Positions 53,724 to 61,927 of a DNA stretch of 62,036 nt are shown in pieces. Each line of letters starts with the position of its first letter. Position 1 is the first letter of the stretch. Location: NCBI RefSeq assembly GCF_000955955.1, contig NZ_JYJG01000099.1, positions 1-62,036 on the forward strand. The letters are read 5' to 3'. The notes under the pieces were generated by a model that was given only the letters and a program-made list of their open reading frames with translations, had not been told where the DNA came from and made no database searches. Both the position numbers and the translations under genes were made by a program. The stretch comes from Lentzea aerocolonigenes. Lineage in GTDB: Bacteria > Actinomycetota > Actinomycetes > Mycobacteriales > Pseudonocardiaceae.

Positions 53724-54101
53724 ATGATCACCGAGCTGGGCCGCGGCCAGTACCTGCTGCTGACGACGTTCCGCAAGGACGGCACCCCCGTGTCCACCCC
53801 GGTCTGGGTGGTGACCGGCGAGAACGACGACGCGATCTACGCCTGGAGCGCCGTCGACACCGGCAAGGTCAAGCGGATCCGGCGCAACGGGGACGTCGAG
53901 GTCGGGCCGTGCGACGTGCGCGGCAACCCCAAGGGGCCGTCGATCAAGGCGCGGGCGGTGCTGCTGGAGCAGGACGCCAGCGACGAGATCCGCTCTCGGA
54001 TCATGCGGAAGTACGGCGTCATCGGGTGGTTGACGGTGTTCGGCAGCAAGCTGCGCCGCGGGCGGACCGGCTCGGTGGGCATCCGCATCACGCCCGCCTG
54101 A
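53724..54101 (+). CDS. PPOX-class F420-dependent flavin/deazaflavin oxidoreductase-like protein
   Basis: A 125-residue split-barrel protein: GRGQYLLLTTFRKDGTPVSTPVWVV at the start, a central IYAWSAVDTGKVKRIRRNGDVEVGPCDVRG and a closing helix (RSRIMRKYGVIGWLTVFGSKL). Members use FMN or F420 and reduce diverse substrates; substrate unknown. The ATG at 53724 is chosen because family members begin at this point; the frame upstream is unsupported. Divergent from the small membrane/ECF operon. Confidence 0.85.
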   Translation: MITELGRGQYLLLTTFRKDGTPVSTPVWVVTGENDDAIYAWSAVDTGKVKRIRRNGDVEVGPCDVRGNPKGPSIKARAVLLEQDASDEIRSRIMRKYGVIGWLTVFGSKLRRGRTGSVGIRITPA

Positions 54102-54118
54102 TTCCCGTCAACACTCCC

Positions 54119-54426
54119 GTCAACGTTGAGCGCCCTCGATCAACATTGAGCACGAGCGTCAACATTGACGCCGCCCGATCAATGTTGACTCAACGTTGAC
54201 GCTCTACGTCGACACCGCAAATCAACGTGGATCAATACCGGCAGGGGTCGATGACAACGTTGTCACCGTCAACGTTGATCGGGCGCGTCAATGTTGATCG
54301 GGCGCGTCAATGTTGACTCAACGTGGACTGCTCGCAGCGACGTTGACGCGATCAACCTCGTCAACCTGTCAACGTTGAGCGTCAACCCGAGGTTGACCCC
54401 ATCCACGCCGTCAACCTAAAGTTGAC
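54119..54426. repeat. Array of about 14 GTCAAC/GTTGAC palindromic sites
   Basis: Twelve-base palindromes of the type GTCAACGTTGAC or GTCAATGTTGAC start at 54119, 54139, 54158, 54178, 54189, 54268, 54287, 54306 and 54368. Weaker or variant copies start at 54221, 54253, 54317 and 54336. Two spaced pairs (GTCAACC-cga-GGTTGAC at 54381-54397 and GTCAAC-N5-GTTGAC at 54410-54426) end the array. Successive starts are 19-20 or 11 bases apart in two runs (20,19,20,11 and 19,19,11), i.e. two or one helical turns. The final pair stops two bases before the ATG of the ClpC2-like gene. Confidence 0.9.
54393..54422 (+). promoter_or_regulatory. Putative promoter of the ClpC2-like gene
   Basis: TTGACC (54393-54398) and TAAAGT (54417-54422) are 18 bases apart. 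Transcription would begin close to the ATG at 54429, giving a leaderless or nearly leaderless message. The -35 is itself part of the GGTTGAC half-site and the -10 lies inside the last inverted repeat, so binding to the array should affect this promoter. Confidence 0.55.
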
Positions 54427-54428
54427 GC

Positions 54429-55130
54429 ATGATCCAGTTGACGGACCTCATCGTCACCGTCGCCCAGGAGGCCGACGACGCCCTGATGCGCCTCGCGAAG
54501 GCCGTCGAGATGAGCGGTCAGCTGAACGAGCTCGGCGATCACCTCATCGGCCACTTCGTCGACGAGGCCCGCCGCGGTGGCGCGAGCTGGGCCGAGATCG
54601 GCGAGAGCCTCGGCGTCACCAAGCAGGCCGCGCAGAAGCGGTTCGTGCCGAGGGAGTCGCCGGAGCTCACCAAGCCGTCGATGGAGCGCTACACCCAGCG
54701 CTCACGCCGGGTCATCGCGCTCGCGAGGCACCACGCGCGGTTCAGCGAGCGCATCGGCACCGAGCACCTGCTGCTGGGGTTGCTGGACGAGTCGGCCGGG
54801 CTCGCGGCCAAGACCATCGCGAAGCTGGAGTCCGGCGACGGCAGCACCCGCATCGCGACGCTGCACCGGCTCGACAACGAGGCCAAGCAGCGCCCGGAGA
54901 AGCAGCCGTACTCGACGCACTGCAAGAAGTCGCTGGAACTGGCCGTGCGCGAAGCCCTGCGCATGGGCCACATGTTCATCGGCACCGAGCACATCCTGCT
55001 CGGCCTGCTGCTGGAGAACGACGGGACCGCGGCCGGCGTGCTGCACTCCACCGGAGTCACGCACGCGGCCGCGGCCGCTCACATCGAAAAGGTCGTCAAC
55101 GGACCGCAGCAAGTGCTTCCGGGAGCGTGA
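54429..55130 (+). CDS. ClpC2-like regulator: HTH plus Clp-N (Clp repeat) domains
   Basis: A 233-residue protein without ATPase modules. Residues 52-72 form a helix-turn-helix ([20 protein letters not shown]). Two Clp N-domain repeats follow: about 85-130 ([22 protein letters not shown]) and 162-215 ([23 protein letters not shown]). This matches M. tuberculosis ClpC2 (Rv2667), known to me as a Clp-N decoy that binds antibiotics aimed at ClpC1 and controls its own gene. The operator array directly upstream fits autoregulation. The 3' end overlaps hisA by 35 bases. Confidence 0.87.
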   Translation: MIQLTDLIVTVAQEADDALMRLAKAVEMSGQLNELGDHLIGHFVDEARRGGASWAEIGESLGVTKQAAQKRFVPRESPELTKPSMERYTQRSRRVIALARHHARFSERIGTEHLLLGLLDESAGLAAKTIAKLESGDGSTRIATLHRLDNEAKQRPEKQPYSTHCKKSLELAVREALRMGHMFIGTEHILLGLLLENDGTAAGVLHSTGVTHAAAAAHIEKVVNGPQQVLPGA

Positions 55131-55827
55131 AAGCCCCGGCGTACAAGGCCTTGCCGATGATCGAGCCCTCCACGCCGTCGCGGGACAGCTTCGCCAGCGC
55201 CACCAGGTCGTCCACGGTGGACACACCGCCGGACGCGATGACGGGAGCGTCGGTGCGGGCGCAGACCTCGCTCAGCAGCTCCAGGTTCGGGCCCGTGAGC
55301 GTGCCGTCCTTCGACACGTCCGTCACGACGTAACGCGCGCAGCCGTCGCGGTCGAGCCGGTCGAGGACCTCCCAGAGGTCGCCGCCGTCCGACGTCCAGC
55401 CGCGGCCCTTCACCCGGTGGCCCTGCTCGGTGATGCGGACGTCGAGGCCCACGGCGATCTTCTCGCCGTGCGCCGCGATCGCCTTCGCGCACCACTCCGG
55501 GTCTTCCAGAGCGGCCGTGCCCAGGTTCACGCGGGCACACCCGGTGGCGAGCGCGGCCTCCAGCGACGCGTCGTCGCGGATGCCGCCCGACAGCTCCACC
55601 TTCACGTCCAGCTCGCCCACGACGCGGGCGATCAGGTCGCGGTTCGAACCGCGCCCGAACGCCGCGTCGAGGTCGACGAGATGGATCCACTCCGCCCCGT
55701 CGCGCTGCCACTGCAGAGCCGCGTCGAGCGGCTCGCCGTAGTTCGTCTCGGTACCGGCTTCGCCCTGCACGAGGCGAACGGCCAAGCCGGCAGCCACGTC
55801 AACAGCGGGGAGGAGTGTGAACGTCAC
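55096..55827 (-). CDS. hisA: Phosphoribosyl isomerase A (HisA, PriA type)
   Basis: A 243-residue TIM barrel isomerising ProFAR in histidine synthesis. Motifs: [24 protein letters not shown] with catalytic Asp11, [37 protein letters not shown] with the second Asp, and [16 protein letters not shown]. In actinobacteria without trpF this enzyme (PriA) also isomerises phosphoribosyl anthranilate; no trpF is visible with the trp genes here, so dual function is likely. Coupled to the upstream secreted-protein gene by ATGA. Confidence 0.95.
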   Translation of the reverse strand: MTFTLLPAVDVAAGLAVRLVQGEAGTETNYGEPLDAALQWQRDGAEWIHLVDLDAAFGRGSNRDLIARVVGELDVKVELSGGIRDDASLEAALATGCARVNLGTAALEDPEWCAKAIAAHGEKIAVGLDVRITEQGHRVKGRGWTSDGGDLWEVLDRLDRDGCARYVVTDVSKDGTLTGPNLELLSEVCARTDAPVIASGGVSTVDDLVALAKLSRDGVEGSIIGKALYAGAFTLPEALAAVR

Positions 55828-57041
55828 CCGCTCAGCCTAGCGTCCCCCAGCACGAGGGCGGCCACGCGCTCCTGGGCGTCCGCGGTGCGCGTGAACTGCG
55901 CGGGAACGGGCGCGGCCAGGAAGCCCACGTACCTCGGGTACTGCTGGATCAACGCCAGGTACAGGTACTGGGTGCCGGCGAGATCCGGGTCACCCAGGTC
56001 CGCGCACGGGGCCTGCGGTGACGCCTCCGGCAGGAGGAAGAGGTCCTTGGCGGGAACGCGTTCCTCCAGCTTGGCCATCGTGGCCTCGAGCACGTCGTAA
56101 CCGGCACACGGCGCGCGGAAACCGACCCCGTCCACCTCCGCCGGCGCCTGGAACGCGTCGTCGACCTGAGCGGCGGGCACGACGAGAACGACCTTCTTGC
56201 CGGGGAAGCGCTTCTTCAGCTGACGCGCGGTGTCGGCGTCACCGGCCACGAAACCGTCGACGCGGCCGGCGTCGGCGGTCGCCGCCCCGACCTCCACGAG
56301 GTTCAGGTTGCTGTGCCCGCGCACCGTCGAGGGCGACGCGCCGACGTAGCCGTAGTAGCGCAGCGTCGAACCGGGCCGCTTGCGCAGGTCGTCGGAGTTC
56401 AGCTGTGCGATGGTCAGGTCGTCGACGAGCCCGGCGGCGGTGCCGGAGTGTCCGAGGTAGACCCACTGCCGTTCCGTCGGCACCTCGAGCTTGACCGTCC
56501 TGCGCTTGCCGTTCACGGTGAGGTCGAGCGCGCTGCCGAACTTCAGCGTCACGTCGTACGAGCGGGCTTTCGCGAATCCGTCCAGAGTGGCCACGACCTG
56601 GCCGGCCTGGTAGATCTGCACGCTTCCGTTGGCGCGCAACAGGAATCCGAGGTCGACGGCCGGGTCAGTCACGTCACCCGCGATGTTGGCGGAGCGGCTG
56701 AGCACCACTGTCGACGAGTCGGCCGGCACCAGCTTCGCGGAGATCGCCGTGCCGGTGGACGGCGCGTCGAGCCGCACCACGGTCGGGCCGGAGCGCATCA
56801 GCAGCGTGCCCGGATGCTTGGGATCGTTGACCTCCACCGACCCGCCGGCGGACACGCGCGTGTAGGTCACGGCACCGGTCCCCTGCCGGTGCTTCAGGTT
56901 GTCGTTCAGTCCCAGTGTCGGCGACGCGTGCACGGCGCCGTCGAAGTTGTCGTGGAACGGAGCCGGTGCGGCGAGTGCGCCCCCAGGCACAGCAACGGAG
57001 GCAGCCGTCAGCGCGGCCGCCGTCAACAGTCGTGTGATCAC
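55824..57041 (-). CDS. Secreted protein of unknown function inside the his operon
   Basis: A 405-residue exported protein with a signal peptide ending GALAAPAP near residue 25. Residues 30-200 look like a jelly-roll/LamG-type beta domain ([65 protein letters not shown]). Residues 220-405 are a mixed alpha/beta region with three cysteines ([30 protein letters not shown]). The GTG start overlaps hisH (GTGA) and the stop overlaps hisA (ATGA), so it is translated within the histidine operon. No known family or activity. Confidence 0.8.
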   Translation of the reverse strand: MITRLLTAAALTAASVAVPGGALAAPAPFHDNFDGAVHASPTLGLNDNLKHRQGTGAVTYTRVSAGGSVEVNDPKHPGTLLMRSGPTVVRLDAPSTGTAISAKLVPADSSTVVLSRSANIAGDVTDPAVDLGFLLRANGSVQIYQAGQVVATLDGFAKARSYDVTLKFGSALDLTVNGKRRTVKLEVPTERQWVYLGHSGTAAGLVDDLTIAQLNSDDLRKRPGSTLRYYGYVGASPSTVRGHSNLNLVEVGAATADAGRVDGFVAGDADTARQLKKRFPGKKVVLVVPAAQVDDAFQAPAEVDGVGFRAPCAGYDVLEATMAKLEERVPAKDLFLLPEASPQAPCADLGDPDLAGTQYLYLALIQQYPRYVGFLAAPVPAQFTRTADAQERVAALVLGDARLSG

Positions 57042-57673
57042 GACAAGGTAGTCAACCAGTTCCGCAGCAGCTGTGCGCCGGCATCACCAGATTTCTCCGG
57101 GTGGAACTGGGTCGCCCACAACGGACCGTTCTCGACGGCCGCGACGAACTCGTCGCCCGCGTGGTCCGCCCACGTCACCAGGGGCGGCCTGATGTGCTCG
57201 GCCGGCTCCAGCTCCCAGCGGCGCACACCGTAGGAGTGCACGAAGTAGAAGCGCGTGTCCTTGTCCAGCCCTGCGAACAGCTGCGAGCCTTCGGGCGCAC
57301 GGACCGTGTTCCACCCCATGTGCGGCACGATCGGCGCCTCGAGCCGCTCGACGGTGCCGGGCCACTCACCGCAGCCCTCGGTCAGCACGCCGTGCTCGAT
57401 GCCGCGCTCGAACAGGATCTGCATGCCCACGCAGATGCCGAGCACCGGCCGCCCGCCCGCGAGCCGCTCGCCGATGATCCGGGCACCGCGCACGGAGTTC
57501 AGGCCCTCCATGCACGCGGCGTACGCGCCGACGCCGGGCACGACCAGGCCGTCGGCCTCGCGCGCGGCCTTCGCGTCCGCCGTCACCTCGACATGGGCGC
57601 CGACCCGCTGAAGCGCGCGCTCGGCCGAGCGCAGGTTGCCGGAGCCATAGTCAAGTACGACGACACGTGCCAC
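57038..57673 (-). CDS. hisH: Imidazole glycerol phosphate synthase glutaminase subunit
   Basis: Class I glutamine amidotransferase of 211 residues supplying ammonia to His[11 protein letters not shown] at the start, catalytic Cys81 in LGICVGMQ and the His/Glu pair in QFHPEKSG near residue 193 are present. The start is GTG 57673, the first codon that gives the family N-terminus [10 protein letters not shown]; the frame stays open for ten more codons. Confidence 0.96.
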   Translation of the reverse strand: MARVVVLDYGSGNLRSAERALQRVGAHVEVTADAKAAREADGLVVPGVGAYAACMEGLNSVRGARIIGERLAGGRPVLGICVGMQILFERGIEHGVLTEGCGEWPGTVERLEAPIVPHMGWNTVRAPEGSQLFAGLDKDTRFYFVHSYGVRRWELEPAEHIRPPLVTWADHAGDEFVAAVENGPLWATQFHPEKSGDAGAQLLRNWLTTLS

Positions 57674-57683
57674 GACCACCAGG

Positions 57684-58511
57684 TTAGTCGGTCGGCGCGG
57701 CACCTTGCGTCACCGGTATGACCGGCAACACGGTGTTGATCGGTTTCGTCCGCACGAGACGCCGCCTCAGCATCACCAGGGCACCGGTCAGCAACACGAT
57801 CAGCAGCGCACCTACGAGGTAGTAGATGACCGTCGGGATGTGGAGCAGCACTGTCGCCAACGCCGTCAACACGATCAACGGCAGGAACAGCGCCAACGGC
57901 CACAGCTGCGCGCGCGGCGGCTCCAACGGCTGCAGGACGCCGTCCGCGCGGCCCTGTTCAGTGAGCTCGGCCACCTGCGCGACCTCGGGCAGCCCCGCCG
58001 TGCGGAAGAAGTCGGGGATCGCGTGGCGGCCGTTCTCGAAGTCCCGGATGCGTTCGAGCGGGCCCTTGCGGCTGGCGGCCGGGTAGAGCGCGGTGAGCTT
58101 GTCGATGGCGTCGAGCTGCCACTTCTCCTTCTCGCGCAGGTTCACGAGACCTGCCGTGGAGCGGTCGAACAGCCGCCCGACCGGACCCGACTGCTTCACC
58201 TGCGCCGACAACCGCAGGACCGCCTCGCGCGAGCCCCACATGGACGCGCGGCCGATCGTCGTGGTGAAGAGGTAGAGCAGCGCGGCCTCGTCGTTCCACA
58301 CGGCGAGCGCGGCGCCACTGCCCGCGATCTTGCGCACCCGGTTCGTCATGTACGCGGCCTCGCCGAGTCTGGTGCCCGGCGGAGGCAGCAGCACCGTGCC
58401 GGACTGCACCGGGACGAGCGCCGCGGGCCCCACGTTGCCGCTGTGCATGGCCTTCTGCAGCTCGGCGGCGTTCAACGGGGTCCAGATCAGCATTCTCACG
58501 AGCAACATCAT
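57684..58511 (-). CDS. Membrane-anchored conserved hypothetical protein, 275 aa
   Basis: Residues 1-200 are soluble and mixed alpha/beta ([62 protein letters not shown]). Two hydrophobic helices follow at about 205-250 ([19 protein letters not shown] and [21 protein letters not shown]), then a short basic tail. I do not recognise the family. It is 10 bases upstream of hisH on the same strand and may share its transcript. Confidence 0.7.
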   Translation of the reverse strand: MMLLVRMLIWTPLNAAELQKAMHSGNVGPAALVPVQSGTVLLPPPGTRLGEAAYMTNRVRKIAGSGAALAVWNDEAALLYLFTTTIGRASMWGSREAVLRLSAQVKQSGPVGRLFDRSTAGLVNLREKEKWQLDAIDKLTALYPAASRKGPLERIRDFENGRHAIPDFFRTAGLPEVAQVAELTEQGRADGVLQPLEPPRAQLWPLALFLPLIVLTALATVLLHIPTVIYYLVGALLIVLLTGALVMLRRRLVRTKPINTVLPVIPVTQGAAPTD

Positions 58512-58582
58512 TCCTCTTTGGCCGTACGGGCCGAGGACGACATGCCAAGAAGTTCATGTTCGGGAACGAGAGCCCAGAACGA

Positions 58583-58615
58583 GCGCACGGCCGGGCGTCC
58601 GGCCCGACCGTGCGC
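58583..58615 (-). terminator. Hairpin downstream of the split transketolase operon
   Basis: GCGCACGG (58583-58590) pairs with CCGTGCGC (58608-58615), and a GGCCGG/CCGGCC stem can form inside. It is about 70 bases beyond the stop of the C-terminal transketolase gene. Confidence 0.6.
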
Positions 58616-58685
58616 CGGTTCACCCTCAAACGGCGCGAGAAGGCGCGCCGGTCCAGTCATCCCCCATGACTGCGAACATGTTTCT

Positions 58686-59579
58686 TCACCCCCTGAAGAA
58701 ACTCCGCACAGCACTCCCCAGCCCCACCACGTCGAGGTCGTGCGCGGCGTCATGATCCTCGGCCGTGCCGTAGTTGCGGAGCTCTGCGTGTCGTTTGACG
58801 CCTATACAACGCACACGGTGCGGGATTAGTTGCAATGCTTCGGAAATCAGATGAGCTGAAGTTCCCTCGAGGTACGGCTCCACCACCATGACGTCGGCGT
58901 GGTCGGTGTCCCGCACCGCCTTGAGCAGTCCGTCCGAGTCGAACGGTCGGATCGTCGACGCGTACAGCACCGTGACGTCGGCGTTCTCCGAGTCGACCGC
59001 CTTCATCACGCGGTCGAGCATCGGCCCGACGGCGAGCACGACGCCGCGTTTTCCGTGACGCAGCGCGGTGAATCCCTCACCCACCGGATACGCCTGCGTG
59101 TTCTCGTGCAGCGAAAGCCTGACGTAGACCCGGTTGTCGTCCTTCAGCGCCTGCCGGAGCAGCGGCGTGACCTCGTCCGGGTGTCCGGGTACGTGCACCG
59201 TCCAGCCGGGCAGCGTGTCGAACAACGCGACGTCGCCCGGCGACTGGTGCGTGCGACCCCACGCCGGGTCGTCGTAGGACGCGCCGATGCTCACGAACAC
59301 CGCGCCGACTTCCTGATGGCCGATGTCGAGCTTGATCTGCTCGTACGGCCGTTCAACGAGAAACGGCGCGTAGCTGTGCACGACCGGCCGCAACCCGGCG
59401 AGCGCCAGCCCGCCCGCGACGCCCACCATCGTCTGCTCGCGGATGCCGACGTCCACGACGCGTTCGTTCTCCTGCGGGAACTCGTTGCTCGAGATCACCG
59501 CTGTCACCACGGCGATCCGCGGGTCGCGGTCGATCTCCTCGTTGACGGTCCTGACGAACGCCTGGCGCATCGTGGTCAT
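58686..59579 (-). CDS. Transketolase, C-terminal (pyrimidine-binding) subunit
   Basis: A 297-residue half transketolase: pyrimidine domain with VVDVGIREQTMVGVAGGLALAG, where the conserved Glu activates thiamine diphosphate, and a C-terminal domain (VTVLYASTIRPFDSDGLLKAV, VMVVEPYLEGTSAHLISEAL). Split transketolases occur in archaea and in several bacterial pathways, including secondary metabolism. The ATG at 59579 shares a base with the stop of the N-terminal subunit gene. Confidence 0.9.
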   Translation of the reverse strand: MTTMRQAFVRTVNEEIDRDPRIAVVTAVISSNEFPQENERVVDVGIREQTMVGVAGGLALAGLRPVVHSYAPFLVERPYEQIKLDIGHQEVGAVFVSIGASYDDPAWGRTHQSPGDVALFDTLPGWTVHVPGHPDEVTPLLRQALKDDNRVYVRLSLHENTQAYPVGEGFTALRHGKRGVVLAVGPMLDRVMKAVDSENADVTVLYASTIRPFDSDGLLKAVRDTDHADVMVVEPYLEGTSAHLISEALQLIPHRVRCIGVKRHAELRNYGTAEDHDAAHDLDVVGLGSAVRSFFRG

Positions 59580-60241
59580 CAGTAGCTCTTCTCGATCTTG
59601 GCGACGACCGCGTACGGGCGGTCGTGCGGCGCGGTCAGTGCGGCGAAGACGGCCTCGTGGTCGCGGCCGTCGACCTCGGCGGTCTGCCAGCCCTCGACGG
59701 CGAACCTGCGGGCGATGCCGCCGGGCCACCCGTACATCGCGGACTGGTTGTCGATCACGATCGCGGTGAGGTTCGCGACGTTCAGCCGTGCCGCCACCGC
59801 GATCGCCTCGTGGTTGCTGCCCTCGTCCAGCTCACCGTCGCCGACCAGCACGAACGTCCGGCCTCTTGACTTGCCGACGCGCTGCCCGATCGCCGTCCCC
59901 ACCGCGATCGGCAACCCGTGCCCGAGCGAGCCGCTGCTGATCTCGACGCCCTTGACCAGCATCCGGTCGGGGTGCTGGCCGAGCGGGCTGTCCCACGTCG
60001 TCCAACCGTCCAAAGTGGACTCGTCGATGAACCCCTTCTCCGCCAGCACCGCGTAGTAGGCCATCGGCCCGTGCCCCTTGGAGAGCAGGAACCGGTCGCG
60101 GTCTGGGTCGTCGGCGGTGGCCGGCGTGACGTTCAGGACCTTGTCGTACAGGACCCAGAGCACGTCGATCGTGGAAGCCGCCGCCCACTCGTGCTTCTCG
60201 TCCCCGGTCATCCTCGCGAACAGCTCTGGTATCCGTTGCAT
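59579..60241 (-). CDS. Transketolase, N-terminal (diphosphate-binding) subunit
   Basis: A 220-residue ThDP-binding half: LSKGHGPMAYYAVLAEKG, ISSGSLGHGLPIAVG, and the metal/diphosphate motif VGDGELDEGSNHEAIAVAA followed by NQSAMYGWPGG. It is shorter than most split subunits (about 270 residues) in its N-terminal part. Together with the C-terminal subunit it should transfer two-carbon units between sugar phosphates; the substrate is not defined. Divergent from soxR across a 55-base gap with a SoxR box. Confidence 0.9.
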   Translation of the reverse strand: MQRIPELFARMTGDEKHEWAAASTIDVLWVLYDKVLNVTPATADDPDRDRFLLSKGHGPMAYYAVLAEKGFIDESTLDGWTTWDSPLGQHPDRMLVKGVEISSGSLGHGLPIAVGTAIGQRVGKSRGRTFVLVGDGELDEGSNHEAIAVAARLNVANLTAIVIDNQSAMYGWPGGIARRFAVEGWQTAEVDGRDHEAVFAALTAPHDRPYAVVAKIEKSY

Positions 60242-60257
60242 GCCACCAACTGTTCAA

Positions 60258-60275
60258 CCTCGACCATGCTGGAGG
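60258..60275. promoter_or_regulatory. SoxR box between transketolase and soxR
   Basis: CCTC (60258-60261) and GAGG (60272-60275) enclose ten bases, the same 18-base architecture as the E. coli SoxR site (CCTC-N10-GAGG). It is 16 bases from the transketolase start and 21 bases from the soxR start, so it could control both. Confidence 0.6.
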
Positions 60276-60296
60276 TCAAGCGGCTACCATGATCGG

Positions 60297-60761
60297 GTGA
60301 GCAAGTTGCCGGAAATGCTGACCATCGGCCAGGTCGCCGACCGCAGCGGCGTCCCCCACACCGCCCTGCGCTTCTACGAGGACAGGGGCCTGATCGCCTC
60401 CGTCCGCACCACGGGCAACCAGCGCCGCTACCAGCGCTCGGTCCTGCGCCGCCTGGCCTTCATCCGCACCGCACAACGCGTGGGCCTGAGCCTGGAAGAC
60501 GTCCGCGACGCCCTCGCCCAACTCCCCGACAACCGCACGCCCACCAAGTCCGACTGGGAACGCCTCTCCCGCGCCTGGAAGACAGAGCTCGACGCCCGGA
60601 TCGACGCCCTGTTCCGCCTGCGCGACCGCCTGACCGGCTGCATCGGCTGCGGCTGCCTCTCCCTGCGCAGCTGCGCCCTGCAGAACATCGACGACGAGCA
60701 GGCGGACAACGGCCCAGGCGCACCCCGCCTCAAGCCGGCGCTGGAAGGCGGCACCCCCTGA
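60297..60761 (+). CDS. soxR: Redox-sensitive transcriptional activator SoxR
   Basis: MerR-family sensor of 154 residues. The HTH (LTIGQVADRSGVPHTALRFYEDRGLI) is followed by a dimer helix and the 2Fe-2S cluster motif CIGCGCLSLRSC (Cys115, 118, 120, 126), which is diagnostic for SoxR. It is oxidised by redox-active metabolites or superoxide and then activates promoters with a long spacer. The GTG at 60297 is chosen because it gives the family N-terminus. The C-terminal 25 residues are disordered. Confidence 0.95.
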   Translation: MSKLPEMLTIGQVADRSGVPHTALRFYEDRGLIASVRTTGNQRRYQRSVLRRLAFIRTAQRVGLSLEDVRDALAQLPDNRTPTKSDWERLSRAWKTELDARIDALFRLRDRLTGCIGCGCLSLRSCALQNIDDEQADNGPGAPRLKPALEGGTP

Positions 60762-60769
60762 CCCGCAGC

Positions 60770-60900
60770 CCAGTTCTCGCCCAGCTCGCCAGAATCTCGC
60801 CTAGTCCCCTGGAATCTCGTCCAGCTCACCGGAATCTCGTCCAGTTCCGCCGGAAACTCCCCAGTTCGCCGGAAACTCCGCAGCCAGCCGGGAACTTCCG
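60770..60900. repeat. Tandem repeat of about 20-bp units
   Basis: Six degenerate units begin at 60781, 60801, 60821, 60841, 60861 and 60881, with a partial unit before them. The consensus is close to CCAG[CT]TCNCCGGAATCTCG; the later three read GGAAACTCC instead. The first three are exactly in 20-base register. Located just after the soxR stop; no gene is evident in it. Confidence 0.85.
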
Positions 60901-60906
60901 CACGGC

Positions 60907-61085
60907 CCACGTGCGCGTCGCGCTCAACCTGAGCGGGCCCAGGCACGCCCTAACCCACGCCGACTCCCGCGCCACTCCACATACGCGTCGCCCTCGACTG
61001 ATCGGGCCTAGGCAGGCTCTAGTCCGCGCCAACTCTCCCGCACCGTGCGACATGCGCGGCGTGCTTGACCAAGCGGCCTCAGACT
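60907..61085. repeat. Tandem repeat of 70-bp units
   Basis: Related segments start at 60907 (CCACGTGCGCGTCG), 60977 (CCACATACGCGTCG) and 61047 (GCGACATGCGCGGC), exactly 70 bases apart. Further similarity includes CGGGCC[CT]AGGCA near the middle of units 1 and 2. The third unit is incomplete and runs into the end of the hydrolase gene. No coding function is evident; open frames here simply translate the repeats. Confidence 0.75.
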
Positions 61086-61087
61086 CC

Positions 61088-61927
61088 TCAGCTCGACGCC
61101 AGAAACTCCCGTACCGCGCCCACATATCCGTCGGGTTCGTCGACGTGCGCCATGTGCCCCGCCTCCTCCAACACCGCGGCGCGGGCGTGCGGGATCAGTT
61201 TCAGCGTCGGTTCCACCAGGCTGACCGGGAAGGTCATGTCCTGCTTGCCGTGCAGCAGGAGCACCGGGATGCCGAGCTCCGCGATCCGTTGTGCCGCATC
61301 CGGAAGCCGCGGCGAGACAAGGGTCCCCGCCAGGAACGGCCGCGCCCACTCTGCACCGAACCGTACGTCCTCCAGCCGCCGCAGGTAGCCGGGGATGGCC
61401 TCGGGGCGCCAGATGTTCGCTTGCACGGCCGCGAACGCCTCCGCCCGCACGCATTCCTCGGGCGAGAGGTCCTCGCGCTGCCACGGGTCTTCCTGGCGCG
61501 CCAGGATCTCGTCCCGCTCGGTCCAGCCGGCGAAGGCGTCCGGCGGCACCGGCAACACGCTGCTGCCCGACACGATCAGGCTGCGCACGCGCGACGGGTG
61601 CGTGATCGCGAACCGCTGTGCCACCATGCCGCCGTACGAGTGGCCCAGCACGTCCGCGCGCTCGACGCCGAACTCGTCCAGCACGCGCACGAGGTCGCGC
61701 ATCACGCCGTCCGGGTGGTACTCCTCCTCCGGCACGCGGCCTGACCTGCCGCAGCCGCGCAGGTCCGGCATCAGCAGCCGGCAGTCGAGCTGTTCGAGCG
61801 GGTCGCGCAGGTAGCTGTGGTCCCAGTCGGGGCCGCCGTGGATCGCGAGCAGCGTCCGGTCGCCGACACCCTGCTGCCAGGCCACGAAGATCTCAGGCTC
61901 GCCTGGCACCACTCGTTCACTCCACAC
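61088..61927 (-). CDS. Alpha/beta hydrolase (proline iminopeptidase-like)
   Basis: A 279-residue hydrolase. LLAIHGGPDWDHSYL forms the oxyanion loop, GHSYGGMVAQRFA the nucleophile elbow, HGKQDMTFPVSL holds the acid and AGHMAHVDEPDGY the His. HGGP and the cap resemble prolyl aminopeptidases, but similar proteins hydrolyse esters, so the substrate is open. The GTG at 61927 lies three bases after GGGGGGAC and is preferred to the ATG at 61990, which lacks a ribosome site. Confidence 0.85.
   Translation of the reverse strand: MWSERVVPGEPEIFVAWQQGVGDRTLLAIHGGPDWDHSYLRDPLEQLDCRLLMPDLRGCGRSGRVPEEEYHPDGVMRDLVRVLDEFGVERADVLGHSYGGMVAQRFAITHPSRVRSLIVSGSSVLPVPPDAFAGWTERDEILARQEDPWQREDLSPEECVRAEAFAAVQANIWRPEAIPGYLRRLEDVRFGAEWARPFLAGTLVSPRLPDAAQRIAELGIPVLLLHGKQDMTFPVSLVEPTLKLIPHARAAVLEEAGHMAHVDEPDGYVGAVREFLASS

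Noticed and set aside
54119..54428. CRISPR-like array
   Set aside because: Units are 12-base palindromes with short irregular gaps, no constant 28-36-base repeats, no unique spacers and no cas genes.
60428..61125. Open frames with seven-residue or longer peptide repeats after soxR
   Set aside because: They translate the 20-bp and 70-bp DNA repeats in antisense frames and lack ribosome sites.
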